Origin: Peromyscus leucopus
Lineage: Eukaryota > Chordata > Mammalia > Rodentia > Cricetidae
DNA: 64,000 nt
Reading direction: 5' to 3'
NCBI RefSeq assembly: GCF_004664715.2
Contig: NC_051063.1
Location: forward strand, 72,092,518-72,156,517
Shown here: positions 22,791-33,245 of the stretch, piece by piece
How positions within the stretch are numbered: the stretch's first letter is position 1
Layout: each line of letters starts with the position of its first letter
The notes under the pieces: model-generated
What the model saw: only the letters and a program-made list of their open reading frames with translations
Database searches by the model: none
Told to the model about the DNA's origin: nothing
Translations under genes and position numbers: made by a program

Positions 22791-23019
22791 CAGAACTGGG
22801 GCTTCCATCTGATAAACTCTAAGGAAAGTGTAAAGCCCAGTGGCCCGGTGGGCGGGCGGAAGCAGCTGTCCTGAGGTGGTTGGCAGGAGGTAAATCTTGT
22901 TGATTAAGGCATTCCATCAGCCAGGCTGTGTCAGGCATCCTCTTGTGGTTGGATCCCTGACAATGGCAAAAGCTTTTCAGGAAAGTAGAAGCTTTGCTCA
23001 GGGAACAGACAGCTAGTAG

Positions 23020-23040
23020 GAAAAAAAAAAAAAAAAAAAG
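23020..23040 (+). repeat. Poly-A tract
   Basis: An A run immediately 5' of the URR1-like element. Confidence 0.9.
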
Positions 23041-23263
23041 CAGTGGTTCTCAACCTTCCTATTGCTACAACCCTTGAATTCAGTTCCTCATGTTGTGGTG
23101 ACCCCTAACCAGAAAATTGCTTTTGTTGCTACGTCATACCTGTAATTTTGCTATTGTTATGAATCATAACATAAATATCTATGCTTTCTGATGGTCTTAG
23201 GCGGCTCCTATGAAAGGGTCGTTTGACCCAAAGGGGTCGTGACCCATAGCTTGAGAACTATTG
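23041..23263 (+). mobile_element. URR1-like hAT-Charlie DNA transposon relic
   Basis: It starts CAGTGGTTCTCAACCTTCC and ends TTGAGAACTATTG, imperfect terminal inverted repeats. Internal words TCATGTTGTGGTGACCCC and AAAGGGGTCGTGACCC match the rodent URR1 family as I know it. It is non-autonomous with no coding capacity. Confidence 0.9.
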
Positions 23264-23809
23264 GCCTGGAGGGTTCTGTGGTGGGTCAATGGCAAGAGGG
23301 CAGGCTGGTATTCAGTGTTCATCTGCTGGCATAGATGGGTGGCATAATTGGTGCTGTATGGGGCTGTGAGCTCCCAGGTGAAGGGGAATGAGGAGGTTCT
23401 TAGCTTCTTTGGAGCTTAGCTACTTCAGTGAAGGTCAGATAAAGATCACGTTGTGAGTTCAATTGGGGTTTGTCCTGCCATTCACTTTGCTATTGCTCTT
23501 TCATTTTTCTGGATGGCCACAAGCTGTAATGGCCCCTGACTCATAAGGTCTCTGATCCAGAGATTGCTAGCTCCTCCCTGGGACAAGCTCAGAGGCCATG
23601 GTATGTTCATATAACATTGGCTGTCCTCCTAGTCATCGTCCTGTTGGGTAGTGTTTTCTAGCTGAGGGGATTTGAATGTGACAGGTGTAGGGGTGATCTT
23701 TGCTCTGAGATGTGTCCAGGAGAATGGGGCAGAGGATGCCAACTAAGCCATCTCCAAGAGGCTTCTGGGGGCTCGTCTGCATGCATGCTAAGTGCCCTGT
23801 AACATGGTG
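23264..23809. other. Single-copy DNA
   Basis: No recognisable gene or repeat was seen. Confidence 0.5.
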
Positions 23810-24147
23810 CAATGGTCAGTTTTGACAGGATTTGAAGAGACAAGTCTCTGGGCATGCCTGTGAGGACATTTCTAGATTATGTTTGTTGAGACGGAAGATC
23901 TGCCCTGGCTGTGGGTGGTGCCATTCCATGAGCTGAGATCTGTATGAAAAGGATACAGTGGACTGAGTGCCAGCATTTGACACTCTCTGCTTCCTGACTG
24001 CAGACACAATGTGACCAGCTGCCTTGTACTTAGGTCATCATGACTTCCTAGTCATGATGGGTTACGTCCTCACAAAAACCCCTTCATCCCTTGATTTGGT
24101 TTTGCCAGACATTGTCTTATAGCAACTGGAAAGGCAGCTAAACGACA
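23810..24147 (+). mobile_element. MaLR-type solo LTR
   Basis: The ordered words CTCTGGGCATGCCTGTGAGG, CTCTCTGCTTCCTGACTG, ATGTGACCAGCTGCCTTG and a terminal GCAGCTAAACGACA match a rodent MaLR-type LTR. It is related to the minus-strand copies at 18139 and 48775. Confidence 0.65.
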
Positions 24148-25652
24148 TAGGCAGGTGGATAGTGAATGTCCGTGGGGCTTCCGGCAGAGCTTTAGGACTG
24201 AGTGCTTACCATGTGCCAGGCCCTAAGCCAAACAGGAGATGCTTGATGCTTAGGAACCTAGAGAAAGCCTATGTTCTCAAGCGGAGGTTGGCCTTGAGTG
24301 GAGTGTACATCATTGTACACTGTGACCAGAACTATCAAGAATGGACAGCCAGGCCTCTGAGCTCAGTGCACTGGTTTGAATAGTTGATGGAGACTAAGGC
24401 CTCATTCCTTGGCTTACACCTTAAGCTCCAAAACCATCATGTGTGAGGTGAAATCAGAGGCAATGAATAGGCAGGATCGATGTAATTTCACTTGGGAAGA
24501 GGTCATTGTCATGGTTCATTGTCAAAATCATTTCTACACTGGCCCTCTCCACCCCCCTTTCTGACAATCTAGAAACTTAAGGTATAGGAGTGGAACTCCA
24601 AAAAGCCCCAAGTTGGACGGCAAGGCTGATCAACAGAGTTTTTGATTGCATAAATGATTTTACATTCAAGGACTTCACAGAAAAACAGAGCGATCACTGT
24701 TTTAACATCAGCCATTGCCATACTCAGTCTGCAAAGTGATCTGAGCTTGATACTCTGTGCCTTTCCAGAATGGCTGGAGGGAGATTAGGATAAAAATGTT
24801 AAACACCCCAAATCTCTAGAGCTTGAGAGCTCTAATTATGTACGGGTGTGTTGTCCCTCAGTGAACACGGGTGTGCAGAAAGACCAAGACCAAGGTGCAA
24901 TCACTAAAGGAGGTCCCCAGGGCCCAGGCACTTCCTGCCTACCCCGACACTAGCATAGGAGTCCTTTCACTCTGGTGGAACCTTCTGTTTTATGACACTT
25001 GGGGTCCCCCCCCACTTCTTTGTGGCTCATCCTGCTCCCATAGCTTGGGCTCCTTTGTGCCCCAGCTCTGGTATGTTTTGTGATTTGTAAGGGAACACCT
25101 TTGGGACAAGCTATCCCCTGTATATTGTGGAGGGGCCTCTCTCTGCTGTTGGGATTCGCTGCTCCTGAGAGGAAAGGCCTTTCCATCCATGTATAGAAGA
25201 AAAGGCAGGCCTGGATGGAGGAGACTGAGCATCCTTCCTTGCTCTGGTCCCACGGCTGCACACTAGGTGTCTTGATGCCCTTCCCCCAAACCAGTGTGTT
25301 TGGAGGCTGTACCTCCCTGAAACAGCAAGGCGAGTCTACTCATTCGGCATTGCAAATTCCTTCAATTTGAAATATACATCAACCAGTCAGCCCTCCTACT
25401 CCAGACTGGAGGGCTGCCCTTCCTGTCAGAGCCTTGCTGAACTTTGCTAGAACACCCGAGGACATGGTTTACAGTGCACTTAGCAGCAGAAAGGGAGCCA
25501 GGTAGGAATCGGGCCAGGTCCATGAGATCTGTGGATGAAGAAGGATGGAGGTGTCAGTTCCTGGACCTGGACTGGCAGACTTCTTTTCACCGTTGGCCAT
25601 CCAGAGGCTCAGAACAAGTGAGGGGACCATCGAGAATGGAGGAGGCATCCCC
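24148..25652. other. Single-copy DNA
   Basis: No gene or interspersed repeat was recognised. The stretch includes AT-rich, repeat-free sequence at 24600-24840. Confidence 0.5.
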
Positions 25653-25994
25653 TGTGTGGCAGTTTGAATAAGAATGGCTCCCATAGGCTCAGATATTTGA
25701 ATTCTCCATTCTCAATCAGGGAGTGGCTGTATTTGAGAAAGATCAGGAGGTGTGGCCTTATTGGAGTAGGTGTGGCCTTGTTGAAGGAAGTGCGTCACTG
25801 GAGGGAGGCTTTGAGGTTTTGAAAGCCCAACCCAGGCCCAGTGTCTCTCTTTCTGCTGCCTGTAGATTCAGTTGTAGAATTCCCAGCTCCTTCTCCAGCA
25901 CCATGCCTGCCTGCCCACTGCCATGTCCCCGCCATGACAGTAATGGACTAAACCTCTGGAACTGTAATCAAGGCCCAGTTAAATGCTTCACCAG
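25653..25994 (+). mobile_element. MaLR-type solo LTR, 3' truncated
   Basis: It starts TGTGTGGCAGTTTGAATAAG and contains CACCATGCCTGCCTGCCC and GGACTAAACCTCTGGAAC. It stops abruptly after CCCAGTTAAATGCTTCA, where a second element in the opposite direction begins. A short internal duplication of AGGTGTGGCCTT lies at ~25749-25780. Copies at 33149 and 41634 belong to the same group. Confidence 0.75.
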
Positions 25995-26330
25995 GAGGGT
26001 GGTGAAGGAGGTTCATTTGGCTTACATCTCTAGTGTGTATAGTCCATCATGGTGGGGAAGGCCATGTGGAAGTGGGGTGAGGCATAGAGACAGGGCTGGG
26101 AGAGCTGCTCACACTGCACACAGTCGGAAAGCAGAGAGTGAACAGGAAGTGGGGTCAGGATATAGAGTCTCAAGTGACCTACTTCCAGCTTCTGCAAGGC
26201 TCTGCCTCCCAAAGTTCCTACAAACTTCCCAAATGGCAGGACCCACATGTTCAAACACATGAGCCACATGTTCAAACACATGAGCCACATGTTCAAACAC
26301 ATGAACCTATGGGGACATTTCATTATTAGG
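25995..26330 (-). mobile_element. MaLR-type LTR fragment
   Basis: The plus strand shows CATTTGGCTTACATCTC, GTCCATCATGGTGGGGAAG and a right end with CCTATGGGGACATTTCATT. This order fits a minus-strand rodent LTR. It abuts the plus-strand LTR head to head or by deletion. Confidence 0.55.
26243..26304 (+). repeat. 21-bp tandem repeat, three copies
   Basis: The unit CCACATGTTCAAACACATGA plus one G is repeated at 26243, 26264 and 26285, perfectly apart from the last base. CATG words at both ends give each unit partial dyad symmetry. Consequently reading frames on both strands look repetitive without being coding. Confidence 0.95.
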
Positions 26331-26334
26331 GAGC

Positions 26335-26830
26335 CCACAGAAGACCAGAGAATGGATATCACCAAAGATCAACTTGGTGAACTAATGAGTTTTATTGGGG
26401 TCACTCATACAGGAATATGAGTGAGGGGTCACTTGCAGGAGCAGAAATGACTCAAAGACAGCTGTGTCACCAAAGCTCACCCCCGGCACGGGTGACAGCT
26501 CACAAAAGCTGGGAACCTGGAGAGTACTGCACAGCCTGCAGGCATCTCAACAAGTTGGTGAGTATCTTTTCCAGGTAGCTTAGTGGGCCTAAGCCTCTTC
26601 TCGGCCGCTCAGCTGGTCTCTGCTTCTTCTTTGCAGAATCTTCTTTGTAGCTTGGCTCCTTTGAGGATGACTTCCCTGTTTACTCTTGGGGAGAGAGGGA
26701 GCTCATGAATCTGGTCAGTTTCAGGGACTTCCTGAAGCTATTTTGAGCCATTTACGGTCTAAAGGAGCTTCCTCGCTGGATGGAATGTTTCAATCTCAGA
26801 AGAAACTGTTATACCACAACACTCAAAGTA
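26335..26830 (-). repeat. Probable rodent interspersed repeat, class unclear
   Basis: Words such as AGGAGCAGAAATGACTCAAA and CTGGGAACCTGGAGAG recall a dispersed rodent repeat. I cannot place it in a family. Strand is nominal. Confidence 0.35.
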
Positions 26831-28321
26831 CAATAACGTCCTAAAAAGTAAATTTCCACAACAGCTCAGCCCTAGAGCACTGCAGGTGCTCCATCCAAAC
26901 TAGACCCTCTAATTTCAAGCCCGCATCCAGTTCCTGGCTGTGTTTGGGAAGACATCATTCCCTGAGGCTAAGGGGGTGGGGAAGCTCAGCTGGAATCACC
27001 AGACTTCCCTTGGCTTCCAGAAGCATCATCCATTGAGAATGAGCCACCTGCTGCTCTGGTAAATCCAAACAGAGCTCTGAGTCTCGCCTGGAGTACCAAG
27101 AACCTCTCCTTCTACCACAGTGGCTCAGGAGCCTTTCCCGCCTGGATGTTTATTTCTTGTAACATGAGGCGATGATTTAATTCTCACTTGCGATGTCACT
27201 CAGGAAACATATTTCAGCGCCTACCAATTTCCATATAGATAAAAAAAAAAAAAAAAAAAAAAGGAAGAGAGACAGAAAACAACCACAGCCAGATCTTCAC
27301 AAACCATGCATTCGAAACCTGTTCTTAGAGATGGATTGCTCCGTTAGGCCGCTAAGAGCTTTTCTTGACTTGTCAACATTTTATCCCCCCACAAACATTC
27401 TTGCCTATAAATTATTCATTACCCAGTTAGTGGTTAAAAAAAAAAAAAAAAGATGCCCGGGGCTGAGGCACTTTCTTAATCTTCTCTCTGCTTTTTAGAC
27501 AGAGCTGTTTTGTTTTTTCCTGCTGATGTAGAGACAGCTGGAATTCTCAGGAATTTGGGGCTCTAGGGGCCTGAGGAGGTGGCGTCAAGCCTAGAGTGTG
27601 CTAGATTAGGCAAAAAGTATCCATTGTAGTTTGTGTAAAACAGGAGGAATTCTGGTGTTATCGAGTCTGTTGACATTAGAATGGGTGTGTCTGGGGCCTT
27701 TCCCCTTCTTCTGGCTAGAAGGTTAGGGTTTTCCTGGGAAGCTGAAAGAAGTCTTGATGGAGGGCTGGTCCCAGTCTATAAGACTCACAGCTGGTTACAT
27801 CTCAGCCTCCCCTAGCCCACCCATTTCCAGCCTGCCCCGTTCCTTCCCAAGTTGGGACCCTGCCTTGGGAGAGGGACTACCTTGTCTCTTTTTCTTGTCC
27901 TGACCACTCGGAGTCTTGCAATGCTAAGATCTTTGTACCTTTTCATGGCTACCTGGGAACCAACCTTCTCCTATACTTTGGGTTCATGGGCTCTGCCATA
28001 TCTCTATCCTGTGGGTGGTGACACATGAGGGGTGAGGGGGTATGGGTTCAGAGTTTAAGACCCATATTAGCTTCCATGACCGCTGGAACAGGGCACCACA
28101 AACTAGGTAGCTTCATGTAACAGGAGCTCAGGAGTCTAGACGTCTGGGGCCGAGCTTAGAGTGATATGCTGTATCCCAGACACTGGCAAGGATGCTTCTT
28201 TGCCTTTTAGTGGTCCCGGCTGGCTGATAGTCCTAGTGTGCTGCCTTAGCACAACCTCCACAGTCATTCAGGGGTACCCCACCCCACGTGTTTCTCTGTT
28301 TAAGTACCTCTTTTTTTTTGT
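26831..28321. other. Mostly single-copy DNA with two poly-A tracts
   Basis: A runs lie at 27241-27262 and 27436-27451. Between and before them (27150-27430) is repeat-free AT-rich sequence with TAAATTATTCATTACC and GATGATTTAATTCTC that could be regulatory. No exon was recognised. Confidence 0.45.
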
Positions 28322-28341
28322 ACATATGTATATGAAGGTCT

Positions 28342-28387
<46 letters not shown>

Positions 28388-28680
28388 GTCTGGGTGCACA
28401 TGTGTGTGCACGTCTACGTGTATCAGATATTCACCTCAGGTGTCGTCCTCAGGTACCCTCAACCTTGTTTGTTTGTTTGTTTAGTGAGGCGGGGAACTTG
28501 GCCTGGAGCTTGCTGATTCAGCTAGGCTGGCTGTCCAGCAAGTCCCAGGCATGTGCCTATCCCTGTCTCTCCAGGGCTGAACTTACAAGTATGTGCTGCT
28601 GTTCCTGTTTTTTTTTTTTCACATGGTCCCTGTGCTTGTGTGGCTGGAATTTTACTGACCGAGCTGTCTCGCCAGACCTG
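28322..28680 (-). repeat. Long B2/B4-like SINE with (GT)n tail
   Basis: A GT run (28344-28385) is followed by ACCTCAGGTGTCGTCC, a (GTTT)n patch and CTGATTCAGCTAGGCTGGCT. It ends with a decayed head TCTGGCGAGACAGCTCGG on the minus strand. Confidence 0.75.
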
Positions 28681-29792
28681 AGAACCTCCTCTTAAAAGGT
28701 CACAGCTCTCATGGGTTTTGGGGCCTCACCTCGACTTTACTAATTTCATGTGCAATAGCCCCTCGTAGGCTTACAGTGGGTGAGACTTCAACATGGGAGG
28801 AAATGATCCAACCTGTCCAGGGGTCTGAGGAAGGGGTGAAGGTCCAGAGGACATCGCAAGTGAGTAACTCATGCCCTGTGGAGGTCCTCCTCTCCAGGAA
28901 ACAGCTTCTCTGCAATCCTGAAGGGACCCTGCTGTCTCCGGTTTGCAGAAGGGCCTCTATGGAGTAGGTGCTGGGTTCTGCAGTGTGCCAAGAACCCATC
29001 CTGTCAGCCCAAGGAAAGAATGTAAGAAAATGGGGTAAGCTGTGGAGATTACCCCTCCAAGGACCTGGGACCTTCTCTGGACAGAGTATGAACTTTGTTC
29101 CTGTAACCTGCTTTGATATGCCTGCCTCCGTAGTAGAGAGGTGGCTTCTTGTTGGTTCCTTAAGGCCTCTGAGTGCCACAGGTTGACCTACTGCTGGCTA
29201 AGTGGTCTAGGTCTACTGTTCTGGTCCCACAAGGGCCAGACAGGGCATGGAGAGAAATGAATGGGACTGTTTGCTTTGTTTTAGTTGGAACATGGGGTTA
29301 ATCCATTAACCCTACCCCCAACTAGGCAAACAGGATTAATGATTTTATCTCAAAATATTTGTATTGGAAATTAAAGCTGACAGAGGGAAATGGCCCAGAG
29401 TTTGTCTTTCAAAGAAGCTTCCCGGCTGCTGGTTTGTAAACACTAGTGGCCAGATGCATGCCATCAAGGCCAGCCTGGGATCCATCACTGTCTCCTACCC
29501 CAGCTTCTGCAGCTGCATATTGGGTCCTACTTCCCAGAGAGCAGATCAAAGGGTCCTGGTGGTCCTTGTCCATGCTGGCTGGCAGTAGTGGTTACTCTCT
29601 GGGTCGTTCACCTTGTGTTCAACTTAAGTTTATTTTGTCAGTAGTCTGGAAATCCTGGGTTCCTCCACGCCAAGACTCCCTCCCACCATGGAAGTCTATG
29701 TGTCTGGAACAATAGTAGTTGAGGGACAGAAGGGCAGAGGACAGCTGAGAAAGGAAGTTTGTGCCAAGCAAGCTCATGTATGGCAGCATCAT
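28681..29792. other. Single-copy DNA
   Basis: No recognisable gene or repeat. The minus-strand frame at 28709-29179 (156 codons) shows no domain and no splice context that I recognise. Confidence 0.45.
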
Positions 29793-30445
29793 GTTTATTA
29801 GTCAGGGTTTTCAAGAGGGTCAGGACCAATAGAATTAATGCGTATGAAAAGGGGAGCTTATGCAGGGACACTTGGCTCAGTCTGGGAGGAAGAGACTGGA
29901 CCTGCCTGGACTGAGTCTACCAGGTTGATCGCAGTCCTTGGGGGAGGGCTTGTCCTGGAGGAGGTGGGAATGGGGAGTAACCTGGGGTTAAGGGGAGGGG
30001 GGGGGAGGGGGGAGAATAGGGGAACCCATGGCTGATATGTAGAGCTGAATGGTATTGTAAAATAAAATATATATTAAAAAAAAAAAAGAAAAGGGGATTA
30101 GCTTACACAATATGGTCTGTGCAGTCCAACAGTGGTTGTCTCAGACTATAGAGATTAAAAGCTCAGTCCATGAGCCGGATTCCTCAGCAATTCCACGCTG
30201 GCTCTGAAGATCCAGAAGCTCCTGAAGAACCACTGGCCTTTGGTCCATGGTGAAAGCCCAGAGTTGAGTCCTAATATCAGTGAAGGAATGTGGCAGCAGC
30301 AATGTGGGTGAACTTGCCAGCAAGAGTGAATGCAAGCAGGCAAAAAGAAAAGCGCTTTCTTCTTCCATTCCCCTTCATCTGGGCATCACACTTAGGCTAG
30401 GTCTCCCCAGTTTAAATAATCTGATCAAGGAAATTGTTTTTTTTT
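29793..30445 (-). mobile_element. MaLR-type LTR interrupted by an L1 3' end
   Basis: The left piece has TTATTAGTCAGGGTTTTC. The right piece resumes after 30096 with AGCTTACACAATATGG, GTCCAACAGTGGTTGTCTC and AACTTGCCAGCAAGAGTG. It belongs to the same group as the LTR inside both arms of the inverted duplication. Confidence 0.7.
29855..30087 (+). mobile_element. 5'-truncated L1 3' end
   Basis: It carries the rodent L1 3' UTR pattern GGAGGGCTTGTCCTGG, a G-rich run, GAACCCATGGCTGATATG and an AATAAA-containing A-rich tail. Target duplication GAAAAGGGG lies at 29846-29854 and 30088-30096. Length is about 233 bp, all non-coding. Confidence 0.85.
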
Positions 30446-30649
30446 TTTTTTTATTTTTGAGTGCCTCTTAGTGGATTCTGGATCCAGTCTGTCTATTGCA
30501 CAGAAGAAATTGAGGGCTAGAGAGATCAAGTACCCTGTGTACAGGACACTAGTCAATGACGTAGCCTATCAGGTCCAAGTGTTGCTCTGTGCACACTAAA
30601 ATGAGTGAAGGCCAGTCAGAAGGGTCTGGGAAACTGGGGTATCTTCCCA
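30446..30649. other. Single-copy DNA with T-run
   Basis: A short single-copy stretch between two LTRs, with T residues at 30438-30455. Confidence 0.5.
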
Positions 30650-30655
30650 GCTGAG

Positions 30656-31044
30656 TGCTGTGAATATCGCTCTGTATGCTGTGAATGTGTTGCTCTGATT
30701 TGGTTGATAAATAAAACAATGATTGGCCAGTAGCCAGGCAGTAAGTATAGTATAGGCAGGATAAGCAGAAAGGAGAATGCTGAGAACAGGAAGGCTGAGT
30801 CAGGAGACACTGCCAGTCGCCGCCATGAGAAGCAAGATGTAAAGACACGGGTAAGCCACAAGCCATGTGGCAAAGTATAGATTTATAGAAATGGGTTAAT
30901 TTAAGATGTAAGCTCTAGCTAACAAGAAGCCTGAGCCATTAGACCATGCAGTTTTAACTAATACAAGTTTCTGAGTGATTATTTCATAAGTAGGCTGCAG
31001 GACTGTGGGGCCTTGGCGGGACCCAGAGAGAAACTTCAACTACA
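30656..31044 (+). mobile_element. Solo endogenous retrovirus LTR (class II-like), copy 2
   Basis: A 389-bp element starts TGCTGTGAATATCGC and ends CAACTACA, with a perfect 6-bp duplication GCTGAG at 30650-30655 and 31045-31050. It shares TGATTGGCCAGTAGCCAGGC and AATGGGTTAATTTAAGAT with copy 1. No viral coding region remains. Confidence 0.88.
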
Positions 31045-31050
31045 GCTGAG

Positions 31051-31469
31051 CACGGCCTTCTCTTGCTGTGCAGGGAGCTGAGGGCCACAACTGGGTGTAG
31101 ACCACAAAAACCAGAGCCACTGTTATATTCTGTGATGCCAGACAGGAGTGACTCAGGAAAGAGACTCAGCAAGGCCCTTAAGGAGGGGTGTTCTCCTGGG
31201 ATCATTCATAAGAATTTCCTTCCCCATTGAAAGGTGTGGGAGTCAAGTCAGAGGAAGCTTTCAGAATGAGGGCTTGGAACAATTCCTGATAAGTATTTTC
31301 TAGAAATCTGAACTCTTCCAAAGAGACACAGGGTTGGTGGGTGCTCAGTAAGGATTCCTCTGTGTTTTCTGTAGTTCAGGTCATTTAGTTTTGTTTTTAT
31401 TGTCTCAAGACAGAGCTCTCTGAGATACTGTTGCAAAAAAAATACATAGGCCATTTATTTCGGTATTAT
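31051..31469. other. Single-copy DNA
   Basis: No recognisable gene or repeat was seen. Confidence 0.5.
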
Positions 31470-31640
31470 TATTTTTATCACCAGCCTTGTTGAGATACTT
31501 GGCCTGAATCTCATTTTGTAGCCCCTGGCCATGTGTATACATTCATTCCAGGGTACATCAATTCTGAGTTTTTTAGTGTGTGCAGAGCTGTGCACCCATC
31601 AGGGACCATTTTTAACTATCTTCATTATTCTTGAGGGTGC
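31470..31640 (+). repeat. Ancient L1 (L1M-type) 3' relic
   Basis: The ordered words CTTGTTGAGATACTTGG, GTTTTTTAGTGTGTGCAGAG and CTGTGCACCCATCAGGGACC match the conserved old-L1 phrase around 'tttagtatattcacagagttgtgcaaccatcacc'. Confidence 0.55.
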
Positions 31641-31734
31641 GCAGCCTTGGGCATGAGTGTCACCACTCAGGACGATGGTTTCTGCACGTTTCTCTGCCTG
31701 TGTCCTCTGGAGCTCTCTCTTCAGCTACCCTCCT

Positions 31735-31885
31735 CATCTTTGTCCTTCTGAGACAGAGTCTCACTAGGTCATCCCTGGCTGGTCTGGTACTTACACATAG
31801 ATTAGTCTGCTCTTGCTGTTGCAGTATGCCTCCTGCCCCTGCCTCCCAAGCTCAGGAATTGCGGGCATGTGCCATGATGCCCAGC
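31735..31885 (-). repeat. Old B1 SINE
   Basis: The plus strand shows TGAGACAGAGTCTCACTAGG, CTGGCTGGTCTGGTACTTAC and GCGGGCATGTGCCATGATGC in B1-antisense order. Confidence 0.75.
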
Positions 31886-32205
31886 ATGGTGGGCTTTCTT
31901 GGCTCCTTCACTAGACATGTGTCACTCAGGTAGTTCCCAGAGACTTTCAATGTTGGTTCAGTTTTTTGGGGACAGCTTTGCCAGCTTTGATTCTTTATTA
32001 GGTGGCTCTTGGAGGTGCTCATGCTGCTGTCCCAGAGGAGGAGGTACCACTTTGTATCTTACTAACCAAAATGTCTTTTCTTATGATTTTGCCTACTAAC
32101 AGCCTTGGCAGAACACAGTGTGTGTGTGACAAGTTGTGGTCTAATGTTCTGCTGTATTTACCATGTATCCCCTGAGCCCAGTAGATTATTATTTTAGTTT
32201 TCAAA
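31886..32205. other. Single-copy DNA
   Basis: Possibly a continuation of the old L1 relic, but I cannot support that. Confidence 0.35.
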
Positions 32206-32354
32206 TAGATTATCTATATATGTATATATCTAGTAATGTGTGTCTACTTGTCATCTATCAATCTTTCTGCTTATTGATCATCTATTATCTATTTATCTAT
32301 CTGTCAATCATCTACGTATCTATCACCTATCTACCTATTATCTATCAACCTGTC

Positions 32355-32398
<44 letters not shown>

Positions 32399-32470
32399 CT
32401 ATAAACCTATCTGTCATCTGTCTATCATCATCTATGTACTTGTCTTTCCTTCCCTCCCTTCCTCCCTTCT
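32206..32470 (+). repeat. Compound (ATCT)n / (TTCC)n tetranucleotide field
   Basis: The field is degenerate ATCT, with a pure CTAT core at about 32360-32398. It ends in a CCTT/CCCT-rich stretch at 32445-32475. Confidence 0.9.
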
Positions 32471-32522
32471 TTCTGGCTATTCAGACTTTTAGCATTCTAA
32501 CCTGGTATTTGTTTGTTCTTTG

Positions 32523-33145
32523 AAATTATTTGGTATGTGTGTGTAATCATGTACATGCAGGGACATGTATGTGTTTAGTGTGTTGTATTGCATGTACAGT
32601 CCTGTGTGTAGAAGCCAACAGTCATCCTTGATAGTTAAATGGCTCTGATTACCGGTGGAAAAGTCACAGGCCACGACAGAACCTAGTGGTACTTTTAGAG
32701 CTTTATAGGGAGGGAAAGAGAAAGAGGGAAGAGCCAGGCCTGGTGAGGGAGGGAAGTGGGGGTGGGGGGAAGGGAGCAGAGCAGACAGCAGAGAGAGAAC
32801 ACAGAAAGAGGGAGATGGGTGTGTGTGTGTGGGGTCCATGTCTGGCTTTTTAAGGCGGTGATTGCGTGACCACATGGCGGGTATGTAGTTGCCAGCGCCT
32901 GCTGATGACATAAGACGCAGACCCCAAGGAATGAGAGCAGAATCCTAACAATCTTTGTGTGTCTTTCTTCAGGAGGTGTCCACTTTGTCTTCTGAGACAC
33001 GGTCTTTCATGGCCAGAGACTTACCAAGTAGGCCAGGCTGGCCAGAGAGCCCCAGTGATACGTCCATCTCTGCCTTGCCAGTGCTGGGATTGCAATTGCC
33101 GGGATGGGTGATGAGGATTGAAATCAGGTCTTCATGTTTGCCTGA
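32523..33145 (-). repeat. Long B2/B4-like SINE split by an LTR
   Basis: The distal part (32523-32628) is TG-rich and ends GCCAACAGTCATCC. The proximal part (32951-33145) resumes with CTTCTGAGACACGGTCTTTC, GCCAGTGCTGGGATTGC and a decayed head with ATTGAAATCAGGTCTTCATG. The LTR at 32629 separates the two. Confidence 0.7.
32629..32950 (-). mobile_element. Solo LTR, minus strand, different family
   Basis: On the minus strand it begins TGTTAGGATTCTGCTC and contains a pyrimidine-rich U3-like stretch with CCCTCCCTATAAAGC (TATA-like). The flanks ATCCT and ATCTT form an imperfect short target duplication. It differs from the LTRs at 13134, 30656 and 53061. The assignment as a retroviral LTR is inferred from ends, TATA-like box and placement. 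Confidence 0.6.
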
Positions 33146-33245
33146 TGTGGTGGTTTGAGTAGGGACGGTCCCCATGGGCTCATCGATGCTTGGTCACCTG
33201 GGAAGCGGCACTATCTGAAAGGATTAGGGAGTGTGGGTTGGAGGA

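Noticed and set aside
26030..26365. Frames with repeated Met-Cys-Leu-Asn-Met-Trp units.
   Set aside because: Produced by the 21-bp tandem repeat inside an LTR fragment and open on both strands, so not a protein repeat domain.
32163..32492. Ser/Ile/Tyr-Leu-rich frame resembling membrane segments.
   Set aside because: A translation of an ATCT tetranucleotide array.
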